In this document: piece after piece, positions 19,202 to 29,400 of the stretch | Numbering within the stretch: position 1 is the stretch's first letter | Layout: each line of letters begins with the position of its first letter | Source: Prochlorococcus_E sp000760215 | GTDB lineage: Bacteria > Cyanobacteriota > Cyanobacteriia > PCC-6307 > Cyanobiaceae | Assembly (NCBI RefSeq): GCF_047303175.1 | Contig: NZ_CP138945.1 | Strand: one strand, 5' to 3' | DNA length: 64,000 nucleotides | The notes under the pieces: generated by a model | Database searches by the model: none | Told to the model about the DNA's origin: nothing | What the model saw: the letters and a program-made list of their open reading frames with translations, nothing else | Position numbers and translations under genes: made by a program

Positions 19202-19461
19202 TCGAGAACCTACTGCGGATAAAAGAAGGAACTGATCATCTTGGGACTGCAACCATTTCAAATGAATTAATATTGAATCATTGAGAAGAAACACTTAACT
19301 CAATAGTTCAATCGAAATCACCTAATAAGGACAACAGTCGAAAGCTAAACCCTTTAAAAAGAAAGGCTTCTCAAGACACACATCAAGAGAAACCATGCCA
19401 AGCCAAGACAATATTTAATACTACACTTTAATTGGTTTTTTTTATCTAGGAAATCCTCAAT

Positions 19462-20244
19462 TTATGGTAAACCAAACAATACTCTCGCATTCAAAGTACT
19501 GCTCTCAGCAATATCAGAGAAATCTTGACCCCTAATATCGGCAATCTTCAGAGCAACTGACTGCACATATGCAGGTTCATTTCGCTTCCCTCGATTTGGT
19601 ATTGGTGCCAAGAAAGGACAGTCGGTTTCTATAAGAAAACGATCTTGTGGAACATTTAAAGCACATTCGTGTATCTGCTTTGCTTTAGGGAAAGTAACTG
19701 TACCGCTAAAACTTATATAAAAACCTAAATCCAAAAATCTTTGCATCTCTTCCACTGTCCCCCCCCAACAATGCATAACACCTGAAACCGCTCGACCCTT
19801 ATCCTGCAAATCAGTAAGCAAATCAAACATTGGGGAAGCAGCATCTCTGCAATGAACAATTACTGGTAAATTCAACTCAAATGCCAAGTCTAGTTGAGGC
19901 ATTAGTACAGCCATTTGTTCTTCTAAATTCGAATCTCGGTACAAATCCAATCCAAGCTCTCCAATTGCTACTACTCGAGAATCTTCACGCGCAGACTTTC
20001 TCAAAACTTCTATCGTCTCATCTCCCTTCCAATGTTTTGTATCTAAAGGATGAACTCCAACTGAATACCTAAGCTCTGGGAATCTGTCAGCCAAAGCCTT
20101 AATAGCAGGTATCTCAGATGGTTCCACACATGCATGAAGCAAACTTTTTACTCCTGCTGCTCTCCACCGAGAAGCAACCTCCTCTAAATCATCTTGAAAA
20201 GTAGAGAAAACAATATGGCAATGACTATCTATAAGGGAATTCAA
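19462..20244 (-). CDS. tatD: TatD family metal-dependent DNase
   Basis: A 260-residue TIM-barrel hydrolase of the TatD family. Metal ligands are visible in LIDSHCHIVF (HxH near the start), IGELGLDLYRDSN (glutamate), PVIVHCRDA (histidine), VMHCWGG (histidine) and FLIETDCPFLAP (aspartate). Known relatives are 3'-5' exonucleases in DNA repair and degradation; the exact role here is inferred. It lies on the same strand between rpsT and rpoB. Confidence 0.93.
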   Translation of the reverse strand: MNSLIDSHCHIVFSTFQDDLEEVASRWRAAGVKSLLHACVEPSEIPAIKALADRFPELRYSVGVHPLDTKHWKGDETIEVLRKSAREDSRVVAIGELGLDLYRDSNLEEQMAVLMPQLDLAFELNLPVIVHCRDAASPMFDLLTDLQDKGRAVSGVMHCWGGTVEEMQRFLDLGFYISFSGTVTFPKAKQIHECALNVPQDRFLIETDCPFLAPIPNRGKRNEPAYVQSVALKIADIRGQDFSDIAESSTLNARVLFGLP

Positions 20245-20314
20245 TTTTCTAAAAGTAGATAGTATTCATAATCTTAATTTTCTATATGAAAAAATTCACT
20301 CTGATTTATTTTTC

Positions 20315-20614
20315 TTATTTAGAAGCAGGTTCTAAAGTCTTTTTAAAAGCTTTAGTTAATCTAGATTTCTGATTAGCACCGGCATTTCTATGTAATACCC
20401 CTCTTTTTACAGCTTTATCGATCTTACTAAAAACTTGATTAATAGATTTCTGAACATCTGTTTTAAGCTCTTCATTAGGTTTTGCTTGATAAGCACCACA
20501 TGCAGCAAAGAACCTCTTGATCAGAGTTTTCATTGCCGATTTGTAGGACCTGTTTTGAATTCGATTGCGTTCAGCAATCTCAATTCGTTTCTTGGCTGAC
20601 TTAATATTTGCCAC
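20315..20614 (-). CDS. rpsT: 30S ribosomal protein S20
   Basis: A 99-residue basic protein with the S20 pattern ANIKSAKKRIEIAERNRIQN, then the central FFAACGA region, and KAVKRGVLHRNAGANQKSRL toward the end. S20 binds 16S rRNA early in 30S assembly. It has its own position divergent from hisD, with about 125 bases between the two, which would hold both promoters. Confidence 0.97.
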   Translation of the reverse strand: MANIKSAKKRIEIAERNRIQNRSYKSAMKTLIKRFFAACGAYQAKPNEELKTDVQKSINQVFSKIDKAVKRGVLHRNAGANQKSRLTKAFKKTLEPASK

Positions 20615-20741
20615 TGAGGCTAATTACTGCTGGACTAGAAAAGATCCTAGCTTAAAGACCTAAAGAAAAAAAAACTTTTTTAAATTCTAGGCAATTTATT
20701 CTTTAAGCCCTAACTTTAGGGAAGAGTTTGTAAGTAAAAGA

Positions 20742-22064
20742 TTGACTCAAAGAAAGCAAATATTGAATTGCACCAAAAACTTGCAAGAAGCTCAACAATA
20801 TTTGGAGAAAATAGCTTCCCGCACTTGTTTAGATAAACAAGAAAAGGTTCTTGAATCAGTCCAAGAGATTCTTCAAGAAGTCAAAGATTATGGTAACAAG
20901 GCTTTATTGAGACTTACAGAAAAGTTTGATGGTTTTAGACCAGACCCTTTAGAAGTATTGGCCAAGCATACTGAAAAAGCATGGAATGAAACTCCTAAAG
21001 AACTTCAAGAGGCTTTAAAGCTAGCTAAAAAGCGAATCAAAGAATTTCACAAAGAACAAATCCCAAAAGATATTCTCCTAACTGGTTCTTACGGAGAAAA
21101 AATAGGAAAACGTTGGACCCCCGTTCAGAAAGCAGGTATTTATGTCCCTGGAGGGAGGGCTTGCTACCCCAGTACAGTTCTTATGAATGCCATACCAGCG
21201 CTAGTCGCTGGGGTAAAAGACATTGTAATGGTTTCACCAGCTAATCCAAATGGTCAATTAAATAAAACCGTTCTTGCAGCAGCATATATTGCTGGAATAA
21301 AGAAGATATTTAGAATCGGTGGTGCACAAGCAATAGGAGCGCTTGCTTACGGAACAGAAACGATCCCACGAGTTGATGTCATTAGTGGTCCAGGAAATAT
21401 CTATGTAACTCTTGCAAAGAAATCTGTTTATGGACAAGTAGGTATTGACTCACTTGCAGGGCCCAGTGAAGTGCTAATTATTGCCGATCATAGTGCTGAC
21501 ATTAGTCAAGTGGCAGCTGATCTACTAGCCCAAGCAGAGCATGATCCTTTAGCAGCTTCTATCTTATTGACAACAGATTCAAACCTTGCAGAAAAAATTG
21601 ACTTGGAACTTGAAAATCAATTAAAGGGTCACCCTCGTTCAGATATTTGCATTAAAGCTCTTAAAGAGTGGGGACTAATAGTGATTTGCGAAAAACTTGA
21701 AACATGCGCAATATTAAGCAATCAATTCGCACCAGAACATCTTGAATTGTTAATTGAAAACCCAGTTGAATTTTCTTCTCAGATTACAAATGCTGGCGCT
21801 ATATTTTTAGGCCCATGGAGTCCAGAAGCTACAGGAGATTACCTTGCTGGTCCAAATCACACATTACCGACTTCTGGAACTGCAAGATTCAGTAGTGCAC
21901 TGGGAGTAGAAACTTTTATGAAAAGTTCATCCATAATTAATTTTTCAAAACATGCTTTAGAAAAAACTAGCAATGCAATTATTGAAATAGCCAATAGCGA
22001 AGGTTTATATAGTCATGCAGAGTCTATAAAGCTAAGAACATCTAAGATTTCTTCAAACGATTAA
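20742..22064 (+). CDS. hisD: Histidinol dehydrogenase
   Basis: HisD performs the last two steps of histidine synthesis, oxidising histidinol to histidine with NAD and zinc. The 440 residues show VYVPGG-type segment YVPGGRACYPS, RIGGAQAIGALAYGTETIP, DVISGPGNIYVTLAKK, AGPSEVLIIAD, LLAQAEHDP (zinc ligands) and APEHLELL, all in the usual order. The start is a TTG at 20742, the only reasonable one in front of the conserved region. The end overlaps the convergent rpiA by 23 bases. Confidence 0.96.
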   Translation: MTQRKQILNCTKNLQEAQQYLEKIASRTCLDKQEKVLESVQEILQEVKDYGNKALLRLTEKFDGFRPDPLEVLAKHTEKAWNETPKELQEALKLAKKRIKEFHKEQIPKDILLTGSYGEKIGKRWTPVQKAGIYVPGGRACYPSTVLMNAIPALVAGVKDIVMVSPANPNGQLNKTVLAAAYIAGIKKIFRIGGAQAIGALAYGTETIPRVDVISGPGNIYVTLAKKSVYGQVGIDSLAGPSEVLIIADHSADISQVAADLLAQAEHDPLAASILLTTDSNLAEKIDLELENQLKGHPRSDICIKALKEWGLIVICEKLETCAILSNQFAPEHLELLIENPVEFSSQITNAGAIFLGPWSPEATGDYLAGPNHTLPTSGTARFSSALGVETFMKSSSIINFSKHALEKTSNAIIEIANSEGLYSHAESIKLRTSKISSND

Positions 22065-22755
22065 CAGTAGTAGTTCCATCAATTATTTCTCCAATTAAAA
22101 CTTCATTAGTAAGATTTACAAATAAGCCATTTTCTAAAACCCCAGCGATATTATTAATCTGCTTCTCTAACTTTTCAGGATCCTCAATCCCATTATCAAA
22201 ACTCACATCGAGAACTAAATTCCCTTGATCAGTTACAACTGGTCCAGCTTTTTTGTGCGCCATTCTCAGTTCAGAAGTAGATCCTAAATTATCTAATTGC
22301 TTTTGAACCACTTGCCAAGCAGAAGGCATTACCTCAACTGGAAGCATAAAATCTAAATTTAACTTCTGAACAATCTTGCTTGAATCAACAACAACTACAA
22401 ATCGGTCTGCTAGAGATGCAACCAATTTTTCTTGAACATGGCAAGCTCCACCACCCTTAATAAGCTGAAAAGAAGGGTCTACTTCATCAGCGCCATCAAT
22501 AGCCAAATCTATATTGCTAATTGCAGAAAAAGCTTGTAAAGGAATATCTAACTGTGTAGCAAGAACCTCACCTTGAAAAGATGTTGTCACTCCAGTGATG
22601 TCTTTTAAAGTACCCTCTTTCAATTTTTGGCCTAAGGATTCGATCATTAAAGCAGCTGTAGAGCCTGATCCAAGACCCACTATCATGCCATCTTTTATTT
22701 GCTCAACAGCCGCATTTGCTACTGCAATTTTCATTTTTGTCTGTAGATCTGTCAT
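22042..22755 (-). CDS. rpiA: Ribose-5-phosphate isomerase A
   Basis: RpiA interconverts ribose 5-phosphate and ribulose 5-phosphate, a step of both the pentose phosphate and Calvin cycles. Signatures: GLGSGSTAALMIESLG (phosphate loop), GVTTSFQGEVLA, DLAIDGADEVDP, LIKGGGACHVQEKLVA. I start at MTDLQTKMK, where family similarity begins (237 residues); an in-frame ATG six codons earlier (22773) is possible. It follows the HtrA gene on the same strand. Confidence 0.95.
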   Translation of the reverse strand: MTDLQTKMKIAVANAAVEQIKDGMIVGLGSGSTAALMIESLGQKLKEGTLKDITGVTTSFQGEVLATQLDIPLQAFSAISNIDLAIDGADEVDPSFQLIKGGGACHVQEKLVASLADRFVVVVDSSKIVQKLNLDFMLPVEVMPSAWQVVQKQLDNLGSTSELRMAHKKAGPVVTDQGNLVLDVSFDNGIEDPEKLEKQINNIAGVLENGLFVNLTNEVLIGEIIDGTTTVNRLKKS

Positions 22756-22785
22756 CTGTAATGCTCTAAACATATAGAAAGATTT

Positions 22786-23901
22786 CTATCTTATAACCGG
22801 CAAAGCTTCAGGCTGAATGGAAAGTTTAATCTCTCGATTATTCCTTAAAAGTTTTATAGACAAAGGCTTTCCTATTTGTGAACTCTCAACTTTTTGAAGT
22901 AATACACTTGGATCAAAGATATCTTGTTCATCGGCTGAAACAATAAGATCTCCACGTCTTAAACCAGCCTTTTCTGCTGGGCTATCTATTACAACAGATT
23001 GAACTAATGCACCAGATCTTTCTGGCAATACAACTAAAGAGTTGGGATCACTATTATGTTCTTGAGCAATACTTGCATCTAATGCAACAAGCTGCACCCC
23101 TAAATACGGATGAACAACCTCTCCACTAACCAACAATTCATTCGAAATTCTCTTGGCTAAATTAATAGGAATCGCAAAGCCCAATCCAGCCCCAGGGCCT
23201 GAACGGACTAAAGTATTAATACCTATTACTTCGCCAATATAATTAACTAAAGGTCCCCCTGAATTTCCAGGATTGATTGCTGCATCAGTCTGAATTAGAT
23301 CCAACCTTTTATCCGAAAAGCCAAGGCTATTAATATTTCTATGTAAGCTACTTACTATTCCCAAAGTCACAGTTCTCTCCAATCCATATGGGGTTCCTAG
23401 AGCAATAGCCCAATCACCTACAGCAAGATCTTCTGAATCTCCTAAAGGAGCTACATCAAATCTAGAAGAATCTTTTATACGAACAAGTGCTAAATCAGTC
23501 ACTAAGTCTTTCCCAATCACAAGACCATCAAATTTATCTCCATTAGAAAGTGTCACTTTTACATCATCAACCTTTTCAACAACATGGGCATTAGTCAACA
23601 CCAATCCATCCTTATCAATCACCACACCTGAACCCTGTCCTCTTTCTCTCTCAGGGCCCAGATCAGGCTCACCTAGCAAGTCCCTTAATAATGGATCAAT
23701 CAAAGTAGGGTCAAAAGGTTCATGCTCAACAGTCCTTTCAGTATCTATTCGAACAACCGCAGGAGCAACGTTCTGAACAGCTTCAGCAACAAAGCTATGG
23801 CTATATTTTGGGCCAACTTTTTCCATTCCATAACCAGGTCTGACACCGCTCAGAAAAAACACCACAGCCAAAAAACAAGCAAAATATCCTGAAAATCTCA
23901 T
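22786..23901 (-). CDS. HtrA/Deg family serine protease
   Basis: A 371-residue trypsin-like protease for quality control outside the cytoplasm. There is a signal peptide (residues 1-25, hydrophobic ACFLAVVFFLSGV). The catalytic triad is H106 in TNAHVV, D136 in DLALVRI and S214 in NPGNSGGP. One PDZ domain follows (about 250-365), with SPAEKAGLRRGDLIVSAD. The architecture with one PDZ fits cyanobacterial HhoA/HhoB/HtrA proteins, but I cannot say which paralogue. It is divergent from rimP with about 190 bases between them. Confidence 0.93.
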   Translation of the reverse strand: MRFSGYFACFLAVVFFLSGVRPGYGMEKVGPKYSHSFVAEAVQNVAPAVVRIDTERTVEHEPFDPTLIDPLLRDLLGEPDLGPERERGQGSGVVIDKDGLVLTNAHVVEKVDDVKVTLSNGDKFDGLVIGKDLVTDLALVRIKDSSRFDVAPLGDSEDLAVGDWAIALGTPYGLERTVTLGIVSSLHRNINSLGFSDKRLDLIQTDAAINPGNSGGPLVNYIGEVIGINTLVRSGPGAGLGFAIPINLAKRISNELLVSGEVVHPYLGVQLVALDASIAQEHNSDPNSLVVLPERSGALVQSVVIDSPAEKAGLRRGDLIVSADEQDIFDPSVLLQKVESSQIGKPLSIKLLRNNREIKLSIQPEALPVIR

Positions 23902-24042
23902 AGAACTCTCTACTAAAGCAATTGACTAGATTTTAAAGCTTGCACCAAATCAACTGCAAGGAAGGCAAATGGGAGAAATTTTTTCAAAATCAAAATATTT
24001 TGAAAGTATAGAAAAGTAAAAGATCATCCAGTAGAATTATTT

Positions 24043-24076
24043 TGCCTGACGGTTACCTCCTTTAGGGAGGCAGGTG
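24043..24076 (+). promoter_or_regulatory. Hairpin in the rimP leader with SD-like and anti-SD-like arms
   Basis: An inverted repeat 15 bases before the rimP start. The outer stem pairs 24043-24048 (tgcctg) with 24071-24076 (caggtg, two wobble pairs); the inner stem pairs 24056-24060 (cctcc) with 24066-24070 (ggagg) around the loop tttag; acggtta is bulged on the left. The right arm is a perfect Shine-Dalgarno core, the left arm plus loop reads like the 3' end of 16S rRNA. A role in translation control is inference. Confidence 0.45.
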
Positions 24077-24090
24077 AAAATTAAAAACTG

Positions 24091-24591
24091 TTGGGCTTCA
24101 GATCCAACTATCAATCCTGTCTCTTGCAAAAGAAACTCGTCAAAGATCTAGAGCATTTAGCTGCCAATTCAGCTGCAAAAGAAGGATTTGAAGTTGTTGG
24201 GTTGAAGTTAATTACCCAAATAAAGCCTATGACAATTCAAGTTCAAATTCGTCATCAAGATGGTGGAGATGTAACTTTGGATGATTGTTCAAAGATGACT
24301 GGTCCAATTAGCGATTCTATTGAAAGGGCGCAATTAGTAAATTCAGCTTATATATTAGAAATCAGTAGCCCTGGTCTTAATGATATTCTAGAAACTGACA
24401 AGGAGTTTGAGACATTCAAGGGGTTCCCTATTGAAGTATCTACAAAAAATCAGTCACAATCTTTTGTTCTTAAAAGCGGTTTACTTCATACAAGATCAGA
24501 AGAACATCTACTAATAAATGTAAAAGGGAAAATGAACAAGATTCCAAGAAAAGATGTCATTCAAGTTCGACTAGCAAGTCCAACTGGATAG
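24091..24591 (+). CDS. rimP: Ribosome maturation factor RimP
   Basis: RimP binds the 30S subunit and helps its maturation. The protein shows the family segments LEHLAANSAAKEGFEVVGL, IQVQIRHQDGGDVTLDDC, YILEISSPGL (the most conserved) and KMNKIPRKDVIQVRL. No ATG is available: TTG at 24091 gives 166 residues and TTG at 24124 gives 155, beginning LQKKLVKDLEHLA; the second agrees better with usual family length. Neither has a well-placed ribosome site. It opens the rimP-nusA-ylxR-infB operon, an order found in most bacteria. Confidence 0.9.
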   Translation: MGFRSNYQSCLLQKKLVKDLEHLAANSAAKEGFEVVGLKLITQIKPMTIQVQIRHQDGGDVTLDDCSKMTGPISDSIERAQLVNSAYILEISSPGLNDILETDKEFETFKGFPIEVSTKNQSQSFVLKSGLLHTRSEEHLLINVKGKMNKIPRKDVIQVRLASPTG

Positions 24592-24635
24592 CATCAAAAT
24601 TCAATCCTTTATCCCAATTCCCCCCTCCATCATCG

Positions 24636-26069
24636 ATGGCATTAGTTCTTCTCCCCGGACTCAACAATTTAATCGAAGACATTAGTGAGGAGAAAAAACT
24701 CCCTGCTCAAGTCGTAGAGACTGCCCTTAGGGAAGCTTTGCTCAAAGGTTATGAAAGGTATAGAAGGACTCTTTACTTAGGAATAAATGAGAATCCTTTT
24801 GAAGAAGAATATTTCAGCAACTTTGATATTGGGTTAGACCTTGATCAAGAAGGTTATCGAGTACTGGCTAGCAAAATTATTGTAGAAGAAGTTGAAAGCG
24901 AAGATCATCAAATTGCTCTATCAGAAGTAATGCAAGTTGCTGAAGATGCTCAAACAGGAGACACAGTAGTACTAGACGTAACTCCTGAGAAAGAAGAGTT
25001 TGGGAGAATGGCAGCATCTACTACCAAACAAGTTCTTTCTCAAAAGCTGAGGGATCAGCAAAGAAGAATGATTCAGGAAGAATTCGCAGATCTTGAAGAT
25101 CCAGTCCTAACTGCAAGGGTAATTCGTTTTGAAAGGCAATCTGTAATCATGGCTGTAAGTTCTGGATTAGGAAGGCCAGAAGTAGAAGCAGAGCTTCCCA
25201 AAAGGGACCAACTTCCTAATGACAACTATCGAGCGAATGCAACATTCAAAGTCTTTTTAAAAGAAGTTAGTGAGGTTCCAAGAAGAGGGCCTCAGCTTTT
25301 TGTGAGCAGAGCAAATGCAGGACTAGTAGTTTATTTATTTGAAAATGAAGTTCCAGAAATTCAAGAAGGATCTGTGAGGATCGTTGCCGTTGCTCGAGAA
25401 GCAAATCCTCCTACCAGATCTGTTGGACCAAGAACAAAAGTAGCTGTTGATAGCATTGAAAGAGAAGTAGATCCAGTAGGGGCATGCATTGGAGCAAGAG
25501 GATCAAGAATTCAACAAGTGGTCAATGAACTTAGAGGTGAAAAGATTGATGTTATTCGTTGGTCCACTGACCCAATTCAATACATATGTAATTCATTGAG
25601 TCCTGCAAGAGTTGAAGTTGTAAGGCTAGTTGATCCAGAAGGTCAACATGCTCATGTTCTTGTGCCGCCAGATCAATTAAGTCTTGCAATTGGTCGTGAA
25701 GGGCAAAATGTGAGACTTGCAGCAAGATTAACCGGTTGGAAGATTGATATAAAAAACTCCCAGGAATATGACCAAACTGCTGAAGATGCAATCGTAGCTG
25801 AACTAATTTCTCAAAGGGAAGAAGAAGAAGCCCTTCAAAAAGAAGCTGAAGATCGCTTGGCCGCCGAGCAAGCTGCAAGAGCTGAAGAAGATGCCAGATT
25901 GAGAGAACTCTATCCACTTCCTGAAGACGAAGAAGAATTTGAAGCGGAAGGAGATAACGAAATTTTAGAAACAGATGAAAAGGATCTTGTTAACAATTCC
26001 AAAGACACTCAAAATCAACAATCCTATATTGAAGAAGACCCTAATTCAGATGAGGCTAGAACCCGGTGA
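24636..26069 (+). CDS. nusA: Transcription termination/antitermination factor NusA
   Basis: NusA binds RNA polymerase and nascent RNA and affects pausing, termination and antitermination. The 477 residues contain the N-terminal polymerase-binding domain (1-125), the S1 domain (about 135-200), and KH1 and KH2 with VGACIGARGSRIQQVVNELR and LAIGREGQNVRLAARLTGW. After KH2 the tail is acidic and glutamate-rich (about 385-477), in place of the E. coli-type repeats. The stop codon overlaps the GTG start of ylxR in gtga. Confidence 0.96.
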   Translation: MALVLLPGLNNLIEDISEEKKLPAQVVETALREALLKGYERYRRTLYLGINENPFEEEYFSNFDIGLDLDQEGYRVLASKIIVEEVESEDHQIALSEVMQVAEDAQTGDTVVLDVTPEKEEFGRMAASTTKQVLSQKLRDQQRRMIQEEFADLEDPVLTARVIRFERQSVIMAVSSGLGRPEVEAELPKRDQLPNDNYRANATFKVFLKEVSEVPRRGPQLFVSRANAGLVVYLFENEVPEIQEGSVRIVAVAREANPPTRSVGPRTKVAVDSIEREVDPVGACIGARGSRIQQVVNELRGEKIDVIRWSTDPIQYICNSLSPARVEVVRLVDPEGQHAHVLVPPDQLSLAIGREGQNVRLAARLTGWKIDIKNSQEYDQTAEDAIVAELISQREEEEALQKEAEDRLAAEQAARAEEDARLRELYPLPEDEEEFEAEGDNEILETDEKDLVNNSKDTQNQQSYIEEDPNSDEARTR

Positions 26070-26344
26070 CACAAAATCGCGTCCTGCGTCGCTGTGTTGC
26101 TTGTAGACAAATACTCGATCGCAAGCAGTTATGGAGAGTAATCAGGGATTGTCAGGATGGAGTAGTTCTCGACAAAGGAATGGGAAGATCAGCTTATCTA
26201 TGTCCCAATGAGAACTGTCTCAAAGAAGCATGGCAGCGAAAACGTTTACAGAAAGCCCTGAGGTGTCAGGTCAATGTAAGTGTTATAGAGGTGCTGCAAA
26301 ATAGGTTGAATCACTGCAATGATTCAATTACTAAGGCAATATAA
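26066..26344 (+). CDS. ylxR: YlxR family RNA-binding protein
   Basis: A 92-residue protein of the YlxR (DUF448) family: RRCVACRQILDRKQLWRVIR near the start, GMGRSAYLCPNENCLKEAW in the middle. The family has been linked to RNase P and to nucleoid or transcription effects in other bacteria. It starts with GTG overlapping the nusA stop, so translation is probably coupled. It lies between nusA and infB as usual; the neighbouring L7Ae-type gene seen in some bacteria is absent here. Confidence 0.92.
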   Translation: MTQNRVLRRCVACRQILDRKQLWRVIRDCQDGVVLDKGMGRSAYLCPNENCLKEAWQRKRLQKALRCQVNVSVIEVLQNRLNHCNDSITKAI

Positions 26345-26409
26345 AAGGGTGTATACCCAATTAAAGGGAACTACATCCAAAAGACTGTCAGCATCAACAC
26401 GAAACTTTA

Positions 26410-29400
26410 ATGACAAGCAGCGGAAAAATCAGGATCTACGAACTATCCAGAGATTTAAATCTGGATAATAAAGATGTGCTTGATGCTGCTAAAAAGCTTT
26501 CGATCTCAGCTAAAAGTCACAGCAGCTCGATAAGTGATATAGACGCGAACAAAATAAAAGAATTGGTTTCACAAAAAACAACTAGAAAGGCTGAGTCACA
26601 AGCCAAGCAAAATGCAGGCAAGGAAATTCTCTCTCTGAAAAAAGCTAGTGAATTATCTAAAACACAATCTAAATCAATTAAAAAACAAAATGAAAAGAAA
26701 GAACCCAGCTTAAAAAGCAAGCCATCAGATCCACCAAAAATACATTCAAAATCGCCTAAACCTCCTTCTCCACCAAAAGCTATAGACAGTCAAAAGCAGC
26801 AATCATCTCAGCCACTTACTCTACAAAGCCCTTCAACTCCTCGTCCAAAGCAAGTTCCTATAAGCAAACCTTCGGTATCTCCTCCTATACAACCTAAAAC
26901 AACATCTGTTTCTAAGTCTCCTAATAAAGAGTTTCAACCTCCTGTTTCCAGAAAATTACCAGTACAAAATAGTACATCTAGCAAAAAGATAGATATTGTA
27001 AGCAAGCCAAAATCACTACGAACACCAAATTCCGCCAAGTCAATTAAGCCGGCCATAGAAACTAAACCTAACAACCCAAACCCACCCCAAGCTGAAGCCA
27101 ATAGGCCTCAAGCCAAAGCTCCTCAAAGACCTATAGCACCACCACCAAGACCCAAACTTCAGCCTAATTTCAAACCTAAGCCTGGCAGAACGAATCAAAG
27201 TGGGGTAGCAAATAGAAATACTGCTTTACCTCAACGCAATCCTGGAATTCAACCTCGTCGTTCAAATAATCGAAACAATCTTCCAACTAGAGATCAAGGC
27301 AAGCCTCCCACCAAGAGTAATAAAGTTGAACTAGTAGGAGCTCCAATAAGAAGGAATAGCAATTCTCCTACTGGGATTGGAGGCAAGGTATCTAAAAATG
27401 AAAACTTTAGGCAAGGCTCCTCAGGTTCGGTAGTCAAACAGTCTCCCCAAAGACGCTCTGATGGAAATAGTGGAGGTCGTTCACAAGCACGTCCTAGGCC
27501 AGGAATGCCTTCTGGAATGCGAAAACCAGTTGCACCTGGTGAGCTTATGCAACTGCAGAAACCCACAAATAAAGTTAGTCCTCCAATAAAACGTTCTGAT
27601 ATTCCAAAAGGACCTAAACGCGAAAGCTCTCAGACAGCCAAGCCACCTACAAGCAGACCAACCCCAAGCCCTTCTTCAGCCCCCAAGAGGCCACCTCAAA
27701 GAATTGGTTCTCCAGGTTCATCAGCTAGAAAAAGGAAGCCGGATTGGGATGATGCAGCAAAACTAGAAGCTCTTAGAAATAAATCACCACAAAAACAACG
27801 ACAAAAAGTTCACATTATTGGGGAAAACGATGATGCATTAACTGCTGAGACAAGTGGTTTTGCAGGTGGACAACAAGCAGTCGTTCTTTCTGCAAGCCTT
27901 GCACGTCCTTCAACTCCAAAAAACAAAGTAACCAAAAAGCAAACTGCCAAACCATCAGGCGCACTGAAAAAGAGGAAAAAAGAATCTACACGTCAAAGAC
28001 AACGTAGAAGAGCAATGGAATTACGTGCAGCACGTGAAGCTAAACAAATCCGGCCAGAAATGATTGTTGTTCCTGAAGACAACATTACAGTTCAAGAGCT
28101 CGCAGATAAACTCAGTGTGGAGAGTTCAGAAATTATCAAATCTCTCTTCTTTAAAGGAATAACAGCAACAGTTACACAATCATTAGACCTTCAAACAATA
28201 GAAACCGTAGCAGAAGAGTTTGGTGTTCCAGTATTACAAGATGACGTCGAAGAAGCTGCAAAGAAAACAGTCGAAATGATCGAAGAGACAGATATTAAGC
28301 ACCTAATGAGAAGGCCACCTGTCGTAACAGTGATGGGACACGTTGATCACGGAAAAACAAGTTTGCTAGATGCAATACGCAAAGCCAGAGTAGCAGCAGG
28401 AGAGGCAGGAGGCATTACTCAACATATTGGTGCTTATCAAGTAGATGTCCTTCATGATGAGAAGCAACGTAAATTAACCTTCCTTGATACTCCAGGTCAT
28501 GCAGCTTTTACTGCCATGCGAGCTAGAGGAACAAAAGTCACTGATGTAGCCATACTTGTAGTTGCTGCTGATGATGGAGTACGTCCTCAAACACTAGAAG
28601 CAATTAGTCATGCTAGAGCTGCGAAGGTGCCCATAGTAGTAGCAATCAACAAAACAGATAAAGAAGGAGCTTCACCAGATCGTGTTAAGCAAGAGTTATC
28701 TGAACATGAACTTGTTGCTGAAGAGTGGGGAGGAGATGTTGTAATGATTCCAGTTAGTGCAATTAAAGGTGAAAATATAGATAAATTATTAGAAATGATT
28801 CTCCTTGTCACTGAAGTCGAAGACTTGCAAGCTAATCCAGATCGGCTGGCAAAAGGAACAGTAATCGAAGCACATTTAGATAAAGCAAAAGGACCCGTGG
28901 CGACCCTGCTCGTACAAAATGGGACGCTTAAATCAGGTGACGTTTTAACAGCTGGTCCTGTATTAGGAAAAGTCAGAGCGATGGTTGATGAAAATGGTCA
29001 GAGGCTCAAAGAAGCTGGTCCATCTTGTCCAGTAGAAGCCTTGGGATTTAATGAAGTCCCTACTGCAGGAGATGAATTCGAAGTTTACCCAGATGAAAAG
29101 TCTGCCAGAAATGTTGTTGGTGAAAGAGCCTCTGATGCAAGAGCTACTCGACTTGCACAACAAATGGCTTCAAGGAGGGTATCTCTTTCTTCAATGTCAG
29201 GGCAAGCCAATGAAGGAGATCTAAAAGAGTTAAATCTAATCCTTAAAGCTGACGTGCAAGGAAGCGTTGAAGCGATACTTAGTTCTCTTGAGCAATTACC
29301 AAAAGACGAAGTACAAGTAAGGGTCCTGCTCTCTGCTCCTGGGGAAATAACTGAAACTGATGTTGATCTTGCTGCTGCTTCAGGAGCCGCAATTATAGGT

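Noticed and set aside
24043..24090. Glutamine riboswitch or other known cyanobacterial riboswitch before rimP
   Set aside because: The conserved core sequences that I know for those classes are absent; only a local hairpin is seen.
27294..27566. Minus-strand open frame of 90 codons in infB
   Set aside because: Shadow of the proline/arginine-rich extension of IF-2.
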